Assembly (NCBI GenBank): GCA_025093985.1
Contig: JACAAK010000001.1
Coordinates: 3,529,447-3,593,446, forward strand
Source of the DNA: Calvatia gigantea
Lineage: Eukaryota; Basidiomycota; Agaricomycetes; Agaricales; Lycoperdaceae
Reading direction: 5' to 3'
DNA: 64,000 bases
Below are positions 1 through 11,753 of this stretch, piece by piece. Made by a program: the position numbers and the translations under genes. The notes below the pieces were generated by a model. The model ran no database searches. It was not told the DNA's origin and worked only from the letters and a program-made list of their open reading frames with translations. Within the stretch, counting starts at the first letter, position 1. Each line of letters starts with the position of its first letter.

Positions 1-930
1 TCCGACCCTTTTGCCTCCTTCCCTCATCCTCTGAATCACTGCTAGTAGTATCCCCTATCTCACCTGCATCGTCGCCGCTATCCAATTCATCGTCCACAGC
101 ATCCTACGCGAACTCAAACCTCCCCGCCTCCAGTGCTTTGTTCCGCGGCGGGATCTCCGACCTACAGATTACGGGATCCTTCAACTCGAGTCGCTCCCGA
201 ATCCTCCTTCGCGCTTTCACCGGAACTCCTTTTCAGAAATACCAGTCACGCTCAACAGTGGGTAGCCTTCCATTGTCAACAAGGAAAGTTGCCACTGGCA
301 AGAACTTGCAAGCAAGTCTCCCTCGTCGACAATATCTCCCTTCGCTGCTTCTTTAACTTGGAATTGTAATTGGTCGATAGTGTGCGCCTGGCCCAACGCG
401 GTCCTCAGATACGTACGTGCCATAATCTTCTGCATAGTCTTTTGGCCTTTTCCAAAGTTCCCTGGTTTCCGCATCTGTCGCGTATAATATGACTAGCTTC
501 GCCTCTTCTGCAGGTCGTTCAACCCACAAGCTGCTGCGAACATTTCAAAGTCCTCGAAAATTCGGGTAGATCCTCGGGGTGGGTGAGTGGGATCGAAGGC
601 GGGCACCTAGCGGCTTCCCGGGAGTTGGCATACTAACTATCGTCGCCATGGTTGACAATCAGGCACTAAGACGTAGTAATTGGATGCGACGGGAATTGTG
701 AATGGTAGAAAATACGAGAGGATCCGTGAAGAATGAAGATGTGGTCGGGGTGTACTTTCGGCACGGTGCCTATGTGACTGAGTGGCTACTTTCGCAATCC
801 TGAATTACCCCTTGCCTGATTGATGACCCACGACTAGACTAAAACCAACCGGATAGACTTTATGGAGGTGGATGTACGTAGCTACAAAGACACAGAACTG
901 AGAATCTGGCGTTCGGATATTGAGGGGTAT
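1..930. other. Left edge, no supported gene
   Basis: No complete gene is recognised here. On the minus strand, positions 1-110 encode an acidic, Ser/Asp/Glu-rich stretch (for example DELDSGDDAGE), and positions 217-474 hold an open frame of 85 residues with protein-like composition. Neither matches a family I know and the two are not in one clear frame. They may be the eroded end of a gene or transposon lying to the left. Confidence 0.3.
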
Positions 931-1300
931 AGAGGATGAAGTATTCCCGTCAGTACTCCACGGTCCATGTCAAGGCTTCACTTCAGCTCTCTCAGCCTCG
1001 GCAAGTATAACGTCTCGAATCTGCTCACGGATGCCTCGTAGAGGGAGTTCATACAACAAGCTCTTGTGCCGTATCAACGTTTCTCCTTCCATACCACCTG
1101 GGTTTGGGAGAATTGGGTGACCCATTGAGTCAATCGGTTGGATATCGTAAGCCCGGGGCAACCTAGTGTCGCAAACCACCCAGTCGTATGTTTCGGGGAT
1201 CGGAGCACTCACTTACTTTGGTACCGAGATAAACAACGAACTCAGTGGGATGCACATCCCGGAGAAATGTCTCCTTCCCAAACCCGAAGAGCAGCCGTAA
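931..1300 (-). pseudogene. Cytochrome P450 3' fragment (relic)
   Basis: This stretch is a diverged copy of the 3' end of the complete P450 gene at 4284-6704 on the same strand; it aligns with roughly 4262-4640. The tail is recognisable (matching PILPNPGGMEGE and LLYELPLRGIREQ). The heme-binding loop survives only as FGFGKETF in a shifted frame, where the complete gene has FGFGRRQCPG, so the cysteine that binds heme iron is lost. No upstream exons are present. It is an old partial duplication, not a working enzyme. Confidence 0.8.
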
Positions 1301-1458
1301 ACGTTGGAACGCTGTAAGCCCGAGAGATATGATAATTAACTTAATCAGTATTATGCCCTTATTGTTTCGAGACCTACAGCATACAAAGCTCAAACAGACG
1401 AAATTGCATAAAATCTTAAGGAGTACAGACATGTATTGAGCTGTGCGGAACAAAGGGA

Positions 1459-1507
1459 GCAAAACCCCCCTTGGGGGACCGCCTTTGTGGCCCCCTCAGG
1501 GGTTTGC
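1459..1507. repeat. GC-rich imperfect hairpin
   Basis: GCAAAACCCCCC at 1459-1470 is nearly the reverse complement of GGGGTTTGC at 1499-1507, with more C/G tracts between them. It lies downstream of the membrane protein gene that ends at 1581 on the minus strand. It could be a small mobile-element relic or a transcript-end hairpin; the sequence does not decide. Confidence 0.35.
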
Positions 1508-1580
1508 GCGTGATAATCCTAGAACAGTACTGACAGGTAACACGCGTCATACTTGAGTATCCGCCTTTACAGGGGTATTC

Positions 1581-2748
1581 TCAGGTATGAGAGATAGACT
1601 TTTTGGCCGTTGGACCAGGTCTGGCAAACTTGATACTATGAGAAACATGAATTCTCGACGCTTCTCCATCTGGTTCATAATACGCCAATACCATGAGTCT
1701 GTGGACACGACAAGCCGTGGAAGAGGTGACCACTACGGAGGGCAGTAAGAGCAGTGTTCGATAGAGTTGGGGCACTGGTGGGGCGAACATAAGGATCACA
1801 GCACCAACCCTGAATATAACGCCAACCCTGTTGACTCCCTCTGGTCAACATTCAACAATTACACCAGCTGAAGTAAGGGTAGTCTCACAAGTAGTATTGC
1901 TGCCCTCCTTGAAGTAATGCTCGCGAAAGGGTAGGGAGGGATTTACTTGAGAAGAATCTAGTGATCGGGTTCCCAACCAGGTCGTGGTGGTGTTGATGAT
2001 CTTGGTAAGCAATCTTATAGGAGATCGCAAAGAAAACCACGGTGTCGAATGCTTCTGGTACGAAGTATGTGATCGACGCAAATAATGTTGCCTCATGTGT
2101 AACGCAGTAGTTTGTTCCCGGGATGTGCCCTGACACTACGCCAAATATTGGCACTACATGGCTAGCGCTTGAGCAGACGAACAAGAATGTAAAGAGCCAG
2201 TAAGCCAAGCGATTCCCGGTGTAAATTGCTTGGATGCGACGGAGGAATAGGAACGAGGTAACCACCATCAGGAAGAAACACACGATATTGCCTCCCAATG
2301 TCACCGCTTGGCAATTTGCAATTGGGTGTGCTATGGGAATCATTTCAGACCTTGTTTTGCAGTTGATATAACTTCCACGCACTCGACATCACGACCCAAA
2401 AGGCCACAAAAACGGCTGCCAAAAACCTAAAATATTATCGTTTGCCTCTGGGGTTTCTTGAGGACGAAATGAGTAGACTAACCTTGTGAGAACATAGCAG
2501 ATCAAAGTAACCAAACCACCACCTCGACTTAAGACCTTCACGTCCTCTGGTATAAATGAGAAGATGTCCCACACTATGGCCTACATTCCAAACCATGAAT
2601 ATGTAGGCAGGAAGGTACTAAACCACCAACTCACACCAAGAGAGGCAACCTGAACAATTTTTAGGACCTCACGTTGTGCGGCTTTGTCCGGCGGAAGGTG
2701 ATTAAGGTAGGTGTCAGGATTAAGTTGTGGTTCTGTCATATTAGGCAT
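1581..2748 (-). CDS. Multi-pass membrane protein, Agaricomycete DUF6533-like family
   Basis: The order of elements matches a large Agaricomycete family of integral membrane proteins of unknown function. A short N-terminus (MPNMTEPQLNPDTYLNHLPP) is followed by a WDIFSFIPEDVKVLSR segment, a hydrophobic helix with WVVMSSAWK, then a Cys before a long membrane segment ending in LRRIQAIY. Further on are a GTNYC motif, SKSLPTLSRALLQGGQQYY, and the closing APPVPQLYRTLLLLPSVV then SSTACRVHR. Introns are inferred near 2576-2630, 2420-2480 and 1817-1873. The frame cannot be carried across 2350-2365 by a normal intron, so there is a frameshift or an error there. Function unknown; location is probably a cellular membrane. 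Confidence 0.7.
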
Positions 2749-4283
2749 AGTCAAGAAAGCCTTAAGGAAAGCACTTTAAGCGGTGTTTGGGAACATATAA
2801 AGGAAAGTCCTCTTCTCTAACTCGGGCACATCATCTTCGATCATCTTCATCGCGTATCATGGTCAGTGTTAAGGCCCAAGAAAAGGACGGGGTGTGTCAT
2901 TAGAGTGACTGATTCTGATGCGGATGCCATATTTTTTATGATTGGGGATTTATTTTTGGGTGATGATCAAACCAGTGGCTTCATAATACTATCACCGTAG
3001 CCAATCAGACTCAAGACCAATCACGGAAGGAACCGAACAATACATTCACCGAGGCAGAGCGTTACTATTTAAGGAAAATTTCCGGCATGTTTCTCGGTGC
3101 TCAGTTTTGAATTTCTTGCAGTATTTTCCCTCACCGATTCTGTTTTGCCAGGGGTGTGTAGTTTGTTAGTCTGCAAGAACTTCCTTCATAATTTCATATC
3201 GGCTGGAGGCTCTGCTAACGTGCTTACTCGGTGACTGTAAATGCTATTCCTTGTATCTCATATCTCGGACATCCAGTGTGCCAAGGTTTCAACAAGCATA
3301 ACTTGTATCACGCCACACCATCGTTGGAAATCTTGCTATCTTTGGCTTCCATCTTTTCTCATGAGTGCGGGGTGCAGTTAGACGGTGATTTCAGTTAGGG
3401 CCACTGTTTTAAAGGGTGACTCGGACTGATTGGTTCAGGGTGCTCCTGAAGTTGATGGTTGGAAGGGAGGTCTTGTTTCACTTCACTGCCGGCTTGCAAC
3501 AGTCATTTAACCAAGTCTCGACCTTGACTGAGCTGTGAGACGCTTAGCGGTCTTAGCAACTATTGGAACAAGGGTCCTTTTGTAGGTTTGTTTCCTGCCG
3601 AGATTACGCGCGTGTGGCGCATTACAGTACCTCGATCTTCGAAATTAACGCCCCCAACGTAAGCAATGCACGAACAGTAGGGCCGACAGGATTCTTTCGA
3701 ACCATGTCTTGCAAAACTGGGCCGTCCATCTCTTCTAATGGATCCTGAACTCTTCAGGCAGGCCCGTTGGAGCGGTCGAAACATGTGGTGCTTGAAAGGG
3801 AATCCAGTTGGATGTGAAACGACACAGTGAAAAGTCTGGATGGGGGGACTTTGGTGGCCGATGCACAACGAAGTTTTGAAAAGAGAAATCACCGTCATCG
3901 CCCGATGGCCAAGGCGCCGTTCAGGCTGCTCAGTACGGTGATGCCCATGTGGAGCCGAATGACGACCTCTACATCATCAAGGTCTTCACAACATCACTCA
4001 AGACTCTAATTCTCATGTAGATGACACCCCGCCGAAGGGACGTAGATATTAAACTAGTCTACACTACGTCCACCGCGTCTTAGCAGTGGCTTTGCTTGTT
4101 GCGGGATGGAAATGAAATGCAGAGTTCATCATCGGCGTCATCAAGGGGAGCTTTGCCGCAACCCCGAACCATCACCCCGACAAAACTATCTGAAAAGGCT
4201 TGATGGGGGCACGCACAAATACAGAGTTGGGGATTTAATGTTCATATAAGAGACGCATAGAGGATGCGGTAATCCTGTCACTA
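2749..4283. other. Intergenic, possible minus-strand coding remnant
   Basis: No intact gene is seen. On the minus strand, about 3980-3895 reads DLDDVEVVIRLHMGITVLS, and 3750-3625 reads DPLEEMDGPVLQDMVRKNPV then GPTVRALLTLGALISKIEVL. Both look like former exons, but they do not join into one frame and I cannot name the family. Confidence 0.3.
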
Positions 4284-6704
4284 CTATGCAGTCCACGTCA
4301 ATGCTTCACTCTCAGCTCTCTCAGCTTCGGCAAGTATAACTCCCTGAGTCTGCTCATGTGTCCCTCGTATGCGAAGCTCATACAGTAGACCTCTGGGCCG
4401 TATCGACATTTCTCCGTCGATGTCATCCGGGTTGGGAAGAACTGGGTGATCGGTTGAGTCGGTGGGCGGTCGGATATCGAAAGCCCAGAGCAACCTAACA
4501 TCATAAATCAGTTGGTCGTTTGTCCTAGGAATCGTGACGCTCCCTAACTTTGATATCAAAATAAACAACGAATTCAGTGCGATGTGCATCCCCGGGCATT
4601 GTCTTCTTCCAAACCCAAAAGCCGCCGTAAACGTTGGGACAGCGTCCGGTCCGAGAAACCTCTCGGGACGAAACACGTCAGGGTCCGGGAACATCTGAAT
4701 ACGTTGTCAAGGGTCAGTTATTAAGTCACCAGTGATCCTTGAAACTGACCTCAGGATCCCTGGCCATCATACTGAAATATGAATTGGATCGACGTGCATC
4801 AATCATTTGAGAAGGAAGAACGAGTCGAAGGACCCACTTACTGAACATTAGCATATATTGTGCTGCTCGGTGGTATGAACATTCCTTCGTACTCGTCTGC
4901 GTACATGTTACTATGGGCCACTGCCAGCGGTAATATTGGTCGCCATCTTTGGACCTCTTTGACCACGGCATAGGTGAACGGGAGATCGGAGAGATCTTGA
5001 AAATCTGGTTGTCGGTTGCGTCCGACAACCGCATCGATCTCTTCCTGGGCTTTCTTCATGACTGAAGGGAAAAGGAGCATGGCCACTGTACAATATCTTG
5101 TGAATACGAGCCCGCTTTCCAACCAGCGGTGAAAGACCCCTACTGATGAAAACCTCCACCGACGCCGTTGTCTACGTTCTGATTGTTAGGCAGCCGGAAA
5201 GCAGAGAGGTTTACTTGAAAACGCACAGATGAACCTCCCGCTTGCCAAGGGGCTGAGCAAGCGTAAGCAAGCTCCACGTCGCTCATCCCCCATTCTTTTT
5301 GCCTCTCCAGAGCAAAAGCTGCGATGCATGGCATTGCAGTCCCGTTTTCTACACGTTTCCTTACCTCGTTGAGGTACTTCACGTATATGTTAGTATCCCG
5401 AAGACGCATTTTCTCAGGTGTCCAGCGGAACCATTGAAGGTATTCCTACATGAGCGTGAGCGAACATGAAATATCGTTCGAATAGCAGACCGTTCCCTTA
5501 CTGGGAGGCGTAGCAGAATCGGCCACTGAACGACAGTGATATGAATGGCAGAGTCCGAGTTCGGAGAGCATAACGTACGTATTCAACCATAGAATGCAAA
5601 GACCTATTTCGGGAAAGGTCAACTCTGCACGGGCACTTGGCACAACTACTCACAAAGCTCTATCGATTGTGAATAGATATGTGAATTACACGAGCACGTA
5701 TCATTTTTCCTTACTCACTTGAGAAGGTCTGAGCCATTCGAGTCAGCCGATAATCGATGATCCTCTTTCAATATGACATAACTCACAGTCATCAACCTCG
5801 ACATTCTCCAGTACGATGTCATCTTGAAGCGTCTTGACGCGTCTCCCGTAGCCTACGCTCGTAACAATGGAAAGAGCAAACCTGTGCCATAGGGGTGATA
5901 AGGTGAAGAAACTGAGTAGCGGCATAGGTGACATACCGACGCACATGGAGTAGATATGTGCCTGGATCATTTTCGTTCATTAAATCTCTCAAGAGAATTT
6001 GCGATTCCAGCGATTGAAGCGGTTTATAACTTCTGGCACCCTCGACAGACACACCAACATGAATGAGCTGTAGGAACCGTCGTCAGTGCTTCATTAATGT
6101 GACGAATGAAATCCTGACCGAGCGCCAATTCCTCCATTTTGTCCCATAGGGCATGCCAACTCCCCGCATATACTTCGACAGTATCTCCCCTCTTGAATAT
6201 TGGTTAGACTGGTAAGATACGTCATACAGGAAACCACGCACCCAATGATATTTCTTGCACGACTGGAATAGATGTTTCCGCGCTTTTCCAGTAGATCGGT
6301 GGCTGCTTTGATTGTCCCGAGCACTGACGGTGTTCGAGGGTTCCTTCATTATCTTCCAGTCGCAGCAGGCACTCGAAGACCTACCAATAACATTCTGGTT
6401 CCCAAAAACTGCGGATACAACCGGGCCTAAACGAAACCATAGTTAACGGACGGCTCAGTCTCATTTCGCCTGGTGACGACTTACCATACTTCTTGTGCCA
6501 CTTGGCGTATTCTTTCCAAGGCTGCTCGTAGGGAACACCACACCAGTTTTTGCTTATACCAAGCCAGGAGAGTGGGGGACCAGGTGGCATCGCAGCCCTT
6601 ATGCATAGTCGCCGTTGCCGGAATTTCGAAAGGAGGAATAAAAGGAAAAGGGCCGAAAGGCCTGCCAAATGTGAGCAGACAGACACCGCGAAGATGGAGG
6701 GCAT
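4284..6704 (-). CDS. Cytochrome P450 monooxygenase
   Basis: Heme-thiolate monooxygenase, with an N-terminal membrane anchor (LAGLSALFLLFLLSKF) and a PPGPP hinge, so probably tethered to the ER. Splicing by GT-AG rules gives a continuous frame through about eleven exons. Exon 1 is 6704-6485, exon 2 is 6426-6385, then come KAATDLLEKRGNIYSSR and GMPYGTKWRNWRS. The C-helix and K-L regions follow: an I-helix AGGSSTTASVEVF, the ExxR motif in KEVQRWRP, PERF, and the heme loop FGFGRRQCPG with its Cys ligand. Length and motif order are those of a full fungal P450 close to the O-methylsterigmatocystin-oxidoreductase-like group. I cannot infer the substrate and no biosynthetic cluster surrounds it. The relic at 931-1300 came from this gene or a sister. 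Confidence 0.92.
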
Positions 6705-9032
6705 ATTCGCTCAAAATTGTCGCTGAAGAAAAGAGGTGAGTTCCAATCTTATATCCACCCCCAAAGACGGAGGTTCGTGTATGGACGCTCGTCGATGCTC
6801 ATTAGTTGTGATGAGGTCAGAGGGTGACCAACCGAAAATGGGTCCAGGGAACCCGAGTCGGACAGCCCGGTTTTGGTAGCATCAAATTAACGGATCACTG
6901 TTGGTCAACGGCTCGGGCGTCCGGCAAAATATTAACAACCAGGTTAGTAAGAATACCTGGTTGTGAGTATGATGCCTTCAGTGATAGTGGACTGAGTGGG
7001 TCACTGAGAGGCCTTCGTATATCATATAGTGTTCAATGTTCAGATAGTTGGGTGATGCTACGCAGACTGACCTTTTATTCCCTCTCGTCTAGGGCGCCCA
7101 GTTAGCGAAAGACAGTATGTTAACCAATCTTACTTGACAGAGCCTGGTTCAAAAGTTGCCGTACAATCACCGCCTAAATATGGGTAGCACAGCGGCGATC
7201 AACAAGGAGAACAGTGGCAATGACGAAAGGTGGAGTAAGGTGCGACCGCCCGGACTCCGGCAGGCCTGTTCAACCGGTTGAGAGCGCATGAAATTGTCGG
7301 TGGTCAGAGATTGGCGCAATGGTGAAATCTTTCCGACTCGGACTGAAGTTAATTTGGCCAAACGACGGATGCCGTTCAACAACCCGAGACTTAATGAGAT
7401 CACAGTCACCTCTTTCACCGCTGAGATGACGTTGCGACCAAATGCAGCACACAGGACGTGTATTTTGTGGTCTCATTCGAAGGTTTTCGCTTGTCCTCCC
7501 CTGCATTCAAGGGGTTCGGGACATTGTGCAAGTGGCGTCGTATCCCCCTGCTTGTACCATCACTTCTTGTGGGAATCTCTACTTGACGTTCGCTCAACTT
7601 GGCGAACTTCTGTTGCCGTAAATTCTGTTCATTGCGGACGCCTTGTTTAATGCCAGCCTATCTTTGTTATCACACAGTTGTATGTGTGATGGGCAGGTAA
7701 TTTTCTGAGTGCCCATACCTTCCCGCGGTTTAAGGAATACAAGAATCGCCGTTTATATCCTCGATTTGGTACATGCAGTTTTAAACCTGTATCCGTCCTA
7801 CTTATTTTGGTGTGAGCCAGGGTTTACATACCCCTTAGCCTTAGTCCTCAGAAGTAACATTGATTTGCAACTATGGAGCCACACCACTGCTTCATCGTTT
7901 GGTACTTAGGCGGACACAAACCATTGCTTCAATAATTCTACCGAAGAGGCAGGTGTTTAGTCTTGCAGGATTCGCGAAGTACAGCACGACCGAAAAGCCA
8001 GCGACGGGAGTTTAGACTCATTATGGAAGTGTAGGTGGATTACTGTGGTTACCCCCAGTGAGGTTCACACCATCTCTGTCCAGGGCAATAAGCCGTGGTG
8101 TGGGTAGGTGCCAGTGGTCAACATATCCGCTGCACGGAGGTGGAGAGTCAGTGGCGTCAACCAAAACAGCAAGTGTCAGGAGTCCTTACATTAAGTAACA
8201 TTATCGTTGCCTTCGAGTCTGCCGAACTTTCACTCCCTGCAACCCTGTGTGTCCCGCTCGTGAGTGCTTGGGTGCTAGACTAATGTTACTCCGTTGACTC
8301 TGACGCACCGATTCAAGCTGTCGGTCATCGCCGAAATCATAGAAACTCGAGCTCGTTCGCGAATGAAGTAAATTTACCATTCCCTCCACACAACGGCCCG
8401 TCAACACATTCCCATAGTGGGCCACCTAAACAAACTCGCCTGCACCCGACAATGAATCTGCCATCTGAGAAGCCCAATTCTTAAAGTACTAGTTGAATTT
8501 CGCACAACTCTATGATCCGATGAGGAGGCCTTCTTAGGGCATGTAGGTGAACCTGTCTGGGGCGTTTCATTGCTCCGTTTTCTCGAAGGATTCCAATTGG
8601 TAGAGTGCGGCGAATATATTAGAGATTCGATCCGGTGCTGAGGTCAGCGTCTTCGTCCACACTGCCATCCTTCTGGCGGGGCCGGCTTCCAGCAAGTTGA
8701 ACCAATAGTACAACGTGGAACCTCACCAAGCCACCTACATAGCTCGGCATGGAATCACAACCAGTGACTAATTTCCACGCCGACGAAAAACCTAGAATTT
8801 CTTCGTTGTTTCAAAACGGCAAATATGGACATATTGTTGAGCGCTTGAGCGCTCGGGACGATCCGTTCAAGGCTTCTTTCATATAAGAATCCATCTCGTG
8901 CACACGTGCCCGAGACTTCCTGCTCACACCTTCATCCAGCGCGTTTTGAACTCAGCGTATCTTGGGCGTTTGAGGCATGTCTGTGAGCAATGTTGGATTT
9001 GTGTCGGCCGCTGACCAGCTGGGTAGGCAAAA
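6705..9032. other. Long gene-free stretch
   Basis: I see no recognisable protein, RNA gene or clear repeat in these 2.3 kb on either strand. Open frames of 60-120 codons exist but have no conserved motifs and overlap in several frames. The promoter of the first FFYP gene should lie in the last few hundred bases. Confidence 0.5.
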
Positions 9033-9555
9033 ATGGGGCCCCTTGAAGATTTTTTTGCCGACTACCCGAACTTCACTTATGATCCGTCGGCCCCTGCAAC
9101 GAGCGAGTTCCGCCACTTATGTCAAGTCCAAGGCTGGGGCCAAGATTCCGTTCAAAGAGAAAGTGCAAGGTCGGACTTCAGAGCTGCCCTTATCCATCAA
9201 TTCAATGCGTCGTATGGTGATGACCTCGACGGATGGCACGCTATGATGACACACATGGGTATTGATCCCCTTCCCGACACTATTTCTGCATGCAAGAAGG
9301 TACAACTGTTAAACTTTGGGTGGTTCGGCGTCTCAAGCTTCACAGATTGTCAAGGGTTTATTTGTGAATCTGGTTGACTTAGTTGACGTCCGAGGGGATC
9401 CGACTCAAACTGTTACCTTATTCGAATCAGAGAAGGCCCTGAGCAAGTACACTAAACGGAAGGGCAAGTTCTTTCCGAGAGACGAGGCAAAGGCAGGAGG
9501 CATTCTTAGGTTTCTTCTCCGCCAAATCGTGCGCCCAGGGAGGCGAAGGAGGTGA
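9033..9555 (+). CDS. FFYP-family protein, copy A (unknown function)
   Basis: Two exons, 9033-9299 and 9346-9555, encode 158 residues. The N-domain reads GPLEDFFADYPNFTYDPSAP, a Trp in QGWGQD, QFNASYGDDLDGWHAM, then PDTISACKK at the splice donor. The C-domain reads LFVNLVDLVDVRGDPT, LSKYTKRKGKFFPRDEAKA and GGILRFLLRQI, ending in a basic PGRRRR tail. The same phase-0 intron after the Cys-Lys motif occurs in every copy of the array. No signal peptide or membrane segment, so probably cytosolic or nuclear. Similar proteins occur across ascomycetes and basidiomycetes as uncharacterised proteins, as far as I recall. Copy A is closest to inverted copy E. Confidence 0.85.
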
Positions 9556-10034
9556 TTGGACGGTTTGCCCAGGTTGCCTGCTATGGCGCCCCCATGAGCC
9601 TCCAGCGTCCGCACATCCAATTGTCCGCCATTTCCCCCGTGTCATAGTTACGTTTGTAAGTAACGGCCCTGACGAAAGTAGTCATCACCGTTGCGGGAAT
9701 GTCACCTTAGCTCACTTTTAAGCTGCGGAATTGGCCCTTCCAGCCAGTGTGAAAAGCAGAATGGGGTGAGAACCAATTAAAGTGAGGTACAAATTAAACG
9801 CCTTCTCGTTCGGGGAGAACATCCTTCATAAGCAACTTACCCTCGTCTACTAACTTGCAAAGTAATTGTCAGGTTGTCTCGTATCCCTCAGTCAGAATCT
9901 TCACATTTTTTGGGTGTGGGGTTTTTGAATCAGCTGTCGACAATACAAGAAGGTAAATGGACGTACCCATCCACTCCCCCCGAGCCCATTTTAAAATCAA
10001 GCCTTCCGTGACAGACTTGAAGCGAGACTGAAGG
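9556..10034. other. Spacer between FFYP copies A and B
   Basis: No further gene is seen. This presumably contains the terminator of copy A and the promoter of copy B. Confidence 0.5.
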
Positions 10035-10618
10035 ATGGAGCCCCTCAACGAATTCTTTAGGGGTTACCCATGGTTCGAGTACGATCCACACGAGTCGGCT
10101 TCTGCACAATTCCACCGACTTTATCAAGAGGCAGGATGGAGAAGGAACGATCCCGAGCAGGTTGAAGCCTGGGAGGATTACCTTGCAGCACTTGTGGGAC
10201 AGTTTAACAGCTCATATGGAAGCGACGACGACGACCTTGATGCCTGGCATGAGCTATTGGTACACGTAGGAATCGCTGAACTTCCTGATAGTACCGGAGA
10301 ATGCAAGAGGGTGAGTGCGACATGTCAATATTTTAAGTAACTGGCTTAAAGCATCCGCAGGTTATCCAAGGGAAATTCATCAACCTCGTCGACCTCGTAG
10401 ATGCACGGGGTGACCCTACAAAACAAATCAAACATTTTGCTACAGAAGTCGAATTGAGCGAGTACACGTTGTCAGAACACAAGATTTTTCCAAGGAATCA
10501 TGTGGACGCAGGAAGTCTCCTCAAATACCTTCTTCGAAAAATCCTCTCTCCTGACCCCAATCGTCGAGACGATACCATCACCGATGAAGGAAGAAGGAAG
10601 GGGCAGCGTATCATGTAG
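10035..10618 (+). CDS. FFYP-family protein, copy B (unknown function)
   Basis: Two exons, 10035-10310 and 10361-10618, give 177 residues. The signature is complete: EPLNEFFRGYPWFEYDPHES, AGWRRND, ALVGQFNSSYGSDDDDLDAW, GECKR at the donor (GTGAGT), then a C-domain with KFINLVDLVDARGDPTKQI, LSEYT, KIFPRNHVDAGSLLKYLLRK. The C-terminus is longer and more basic than in copy A. The acidic DDDD run before LDAWHELL is expanded relative to the other copies. Closest in the window to copies C and D. A transposon-like element begins about 40 bp after the stop codon. Confidence 0.87.
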
Positions 10619-10660
10619 TTTCCGACAGGTGCCCTGTTCTGTGATATTACAATTACAGTC

Positions 10661-11311
10661 ATTGATCGGTCCTTGCGACACTTAGCCTATTCCCATTCCC
10701 CCATCACATATTGTGACCCAGAAATATTTCTCAAGAATAATAGTGGATTTATAAAGCGTACATAAAAAAAATGGAGGCCGTTGGTTGGGTCGACGTTGAG
10801 GGATGACAGTGGGATGTCTCAATTCTGAGCTAAATACGCGTTTTTTGGAAACCATACCTCTCCAAGTCAGGGAAAATTTAGGAAAAAAGTTCCTGCACAC
10901 CTACTTCACTTCCAGAAACATTTGCACAGCGCCTTTTGCTGTTGGTCAGTCATGTTGGCCTCCAACCCAATCCCATGCCTCGGAAGAAGAGACAGTGATA
11001 AGGATGTGTCACATCACGCAATCCATTTTCAGTTAGGCAGTTTTTTTCACGACTGTGATTGGCGAATTGGTGAGAAGTTGGTTTGGTAATCAACCAGTTA
11101 TGGCTAAGCCGTGTAGTTGCCGGTACAATGTGACACCAAATATTTCGTCCAATACTTACACCTCCTACCGTACTCGATATCCCTGCTGATTTTTCCAGAG
11201 GTGGCGACGCACATGGCGCCCATAAGTATGTATTTTTCTCCCCTCAAATTAACCACAAAAATATTCAGGGCCGCTTACAAAATTTGGCTTGTCTCAAGGA
11301 CCGATCAATGA
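10661..11311. mobile_element. Non-autonomous TIR element (MITE-like), ~650 bp
   Basis: The left end GTCATTGATCGGTCCTTGCG and the right end, read in reverse complement as GTCATTGATCGGTCCTTGAG, form terminal inverted repeats of at least 23 bp with one mismatch, followed by a shared AGCC. There is no transposase-like open frame inside. A TA dinucleotide lies two bases outside each end, but no longer target duplication is clear, so the superfamily is undecided. The element sits between FFYP copies B and C, inside the expanding array. Confidence 0.75.
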
Positions 11312-11379
11312 CACTACTGGATCATCTGTCCGAAGAACGAGACTTTATAAAATTCTAACCCCGCTGGTTAATCCCTCAC

Positions 11380-11753
11380 AAAACTGGGAACAATCGTCAC
11401 TCCTCCGTTCCCTCTCACTGGAGGAACGCATGATGACGCGACGACGACCCACAATGAAGCCCACTATATCTTTGAATACGGGAAGTAAAACTTTTGATAA
11501 ACGAACTGCTTTCGGTAATGATGTCACAGGTGGATGGGTTCTCCGTGTGAACATCATGCAATGGAAGTGATATAGAAGGAGGGCGTTGTGGGTAGAAACC
11601 CGGTCGCTTCCCTTGCACAATACTTGCACCAGACTCTCCGCTTCGAGGTTGGAGAGTCTCCTGCAAGAAATAACCGTCCGTACTGCGCAAACCATCTCCG
11701 CACCGGCGCATCTCTAGCCTCAATCTAGAACCTTCGCACAAATCAGAGTTTTG
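11380..11753 (+). repeat. Duplicated 5' flank of FFYP copy C
   Basis: This stretch aligns with 14643-15006, the 5' flank of copy D. Shared blocks include GGGAACA then CACTCC, AATGAAGC, GTGGGTAGAAACC (GTAGGCAGAAACC in copy D), TTGCACCAGA and GCGCATCTCTA. The unit that duplicated to give C and D therefore included about 370 bp of promoter, and the two genes probably began with the same regulation. Confidence 0.75.

Noticed and set aside
7288..7650. 120-codon open frame on the plus strand
   Set aside because: Overlapping open frames exist on both strands here, with no family motif and no plausible splice partners.
8590..8650. tRNA-like A-box and B-box words (GGTAGAGTG, GATTCGATCC)
   Set aside because: The two boxes are only about 20 bases apart, no anticodon arm fits between them and no acceptor stem pairs.
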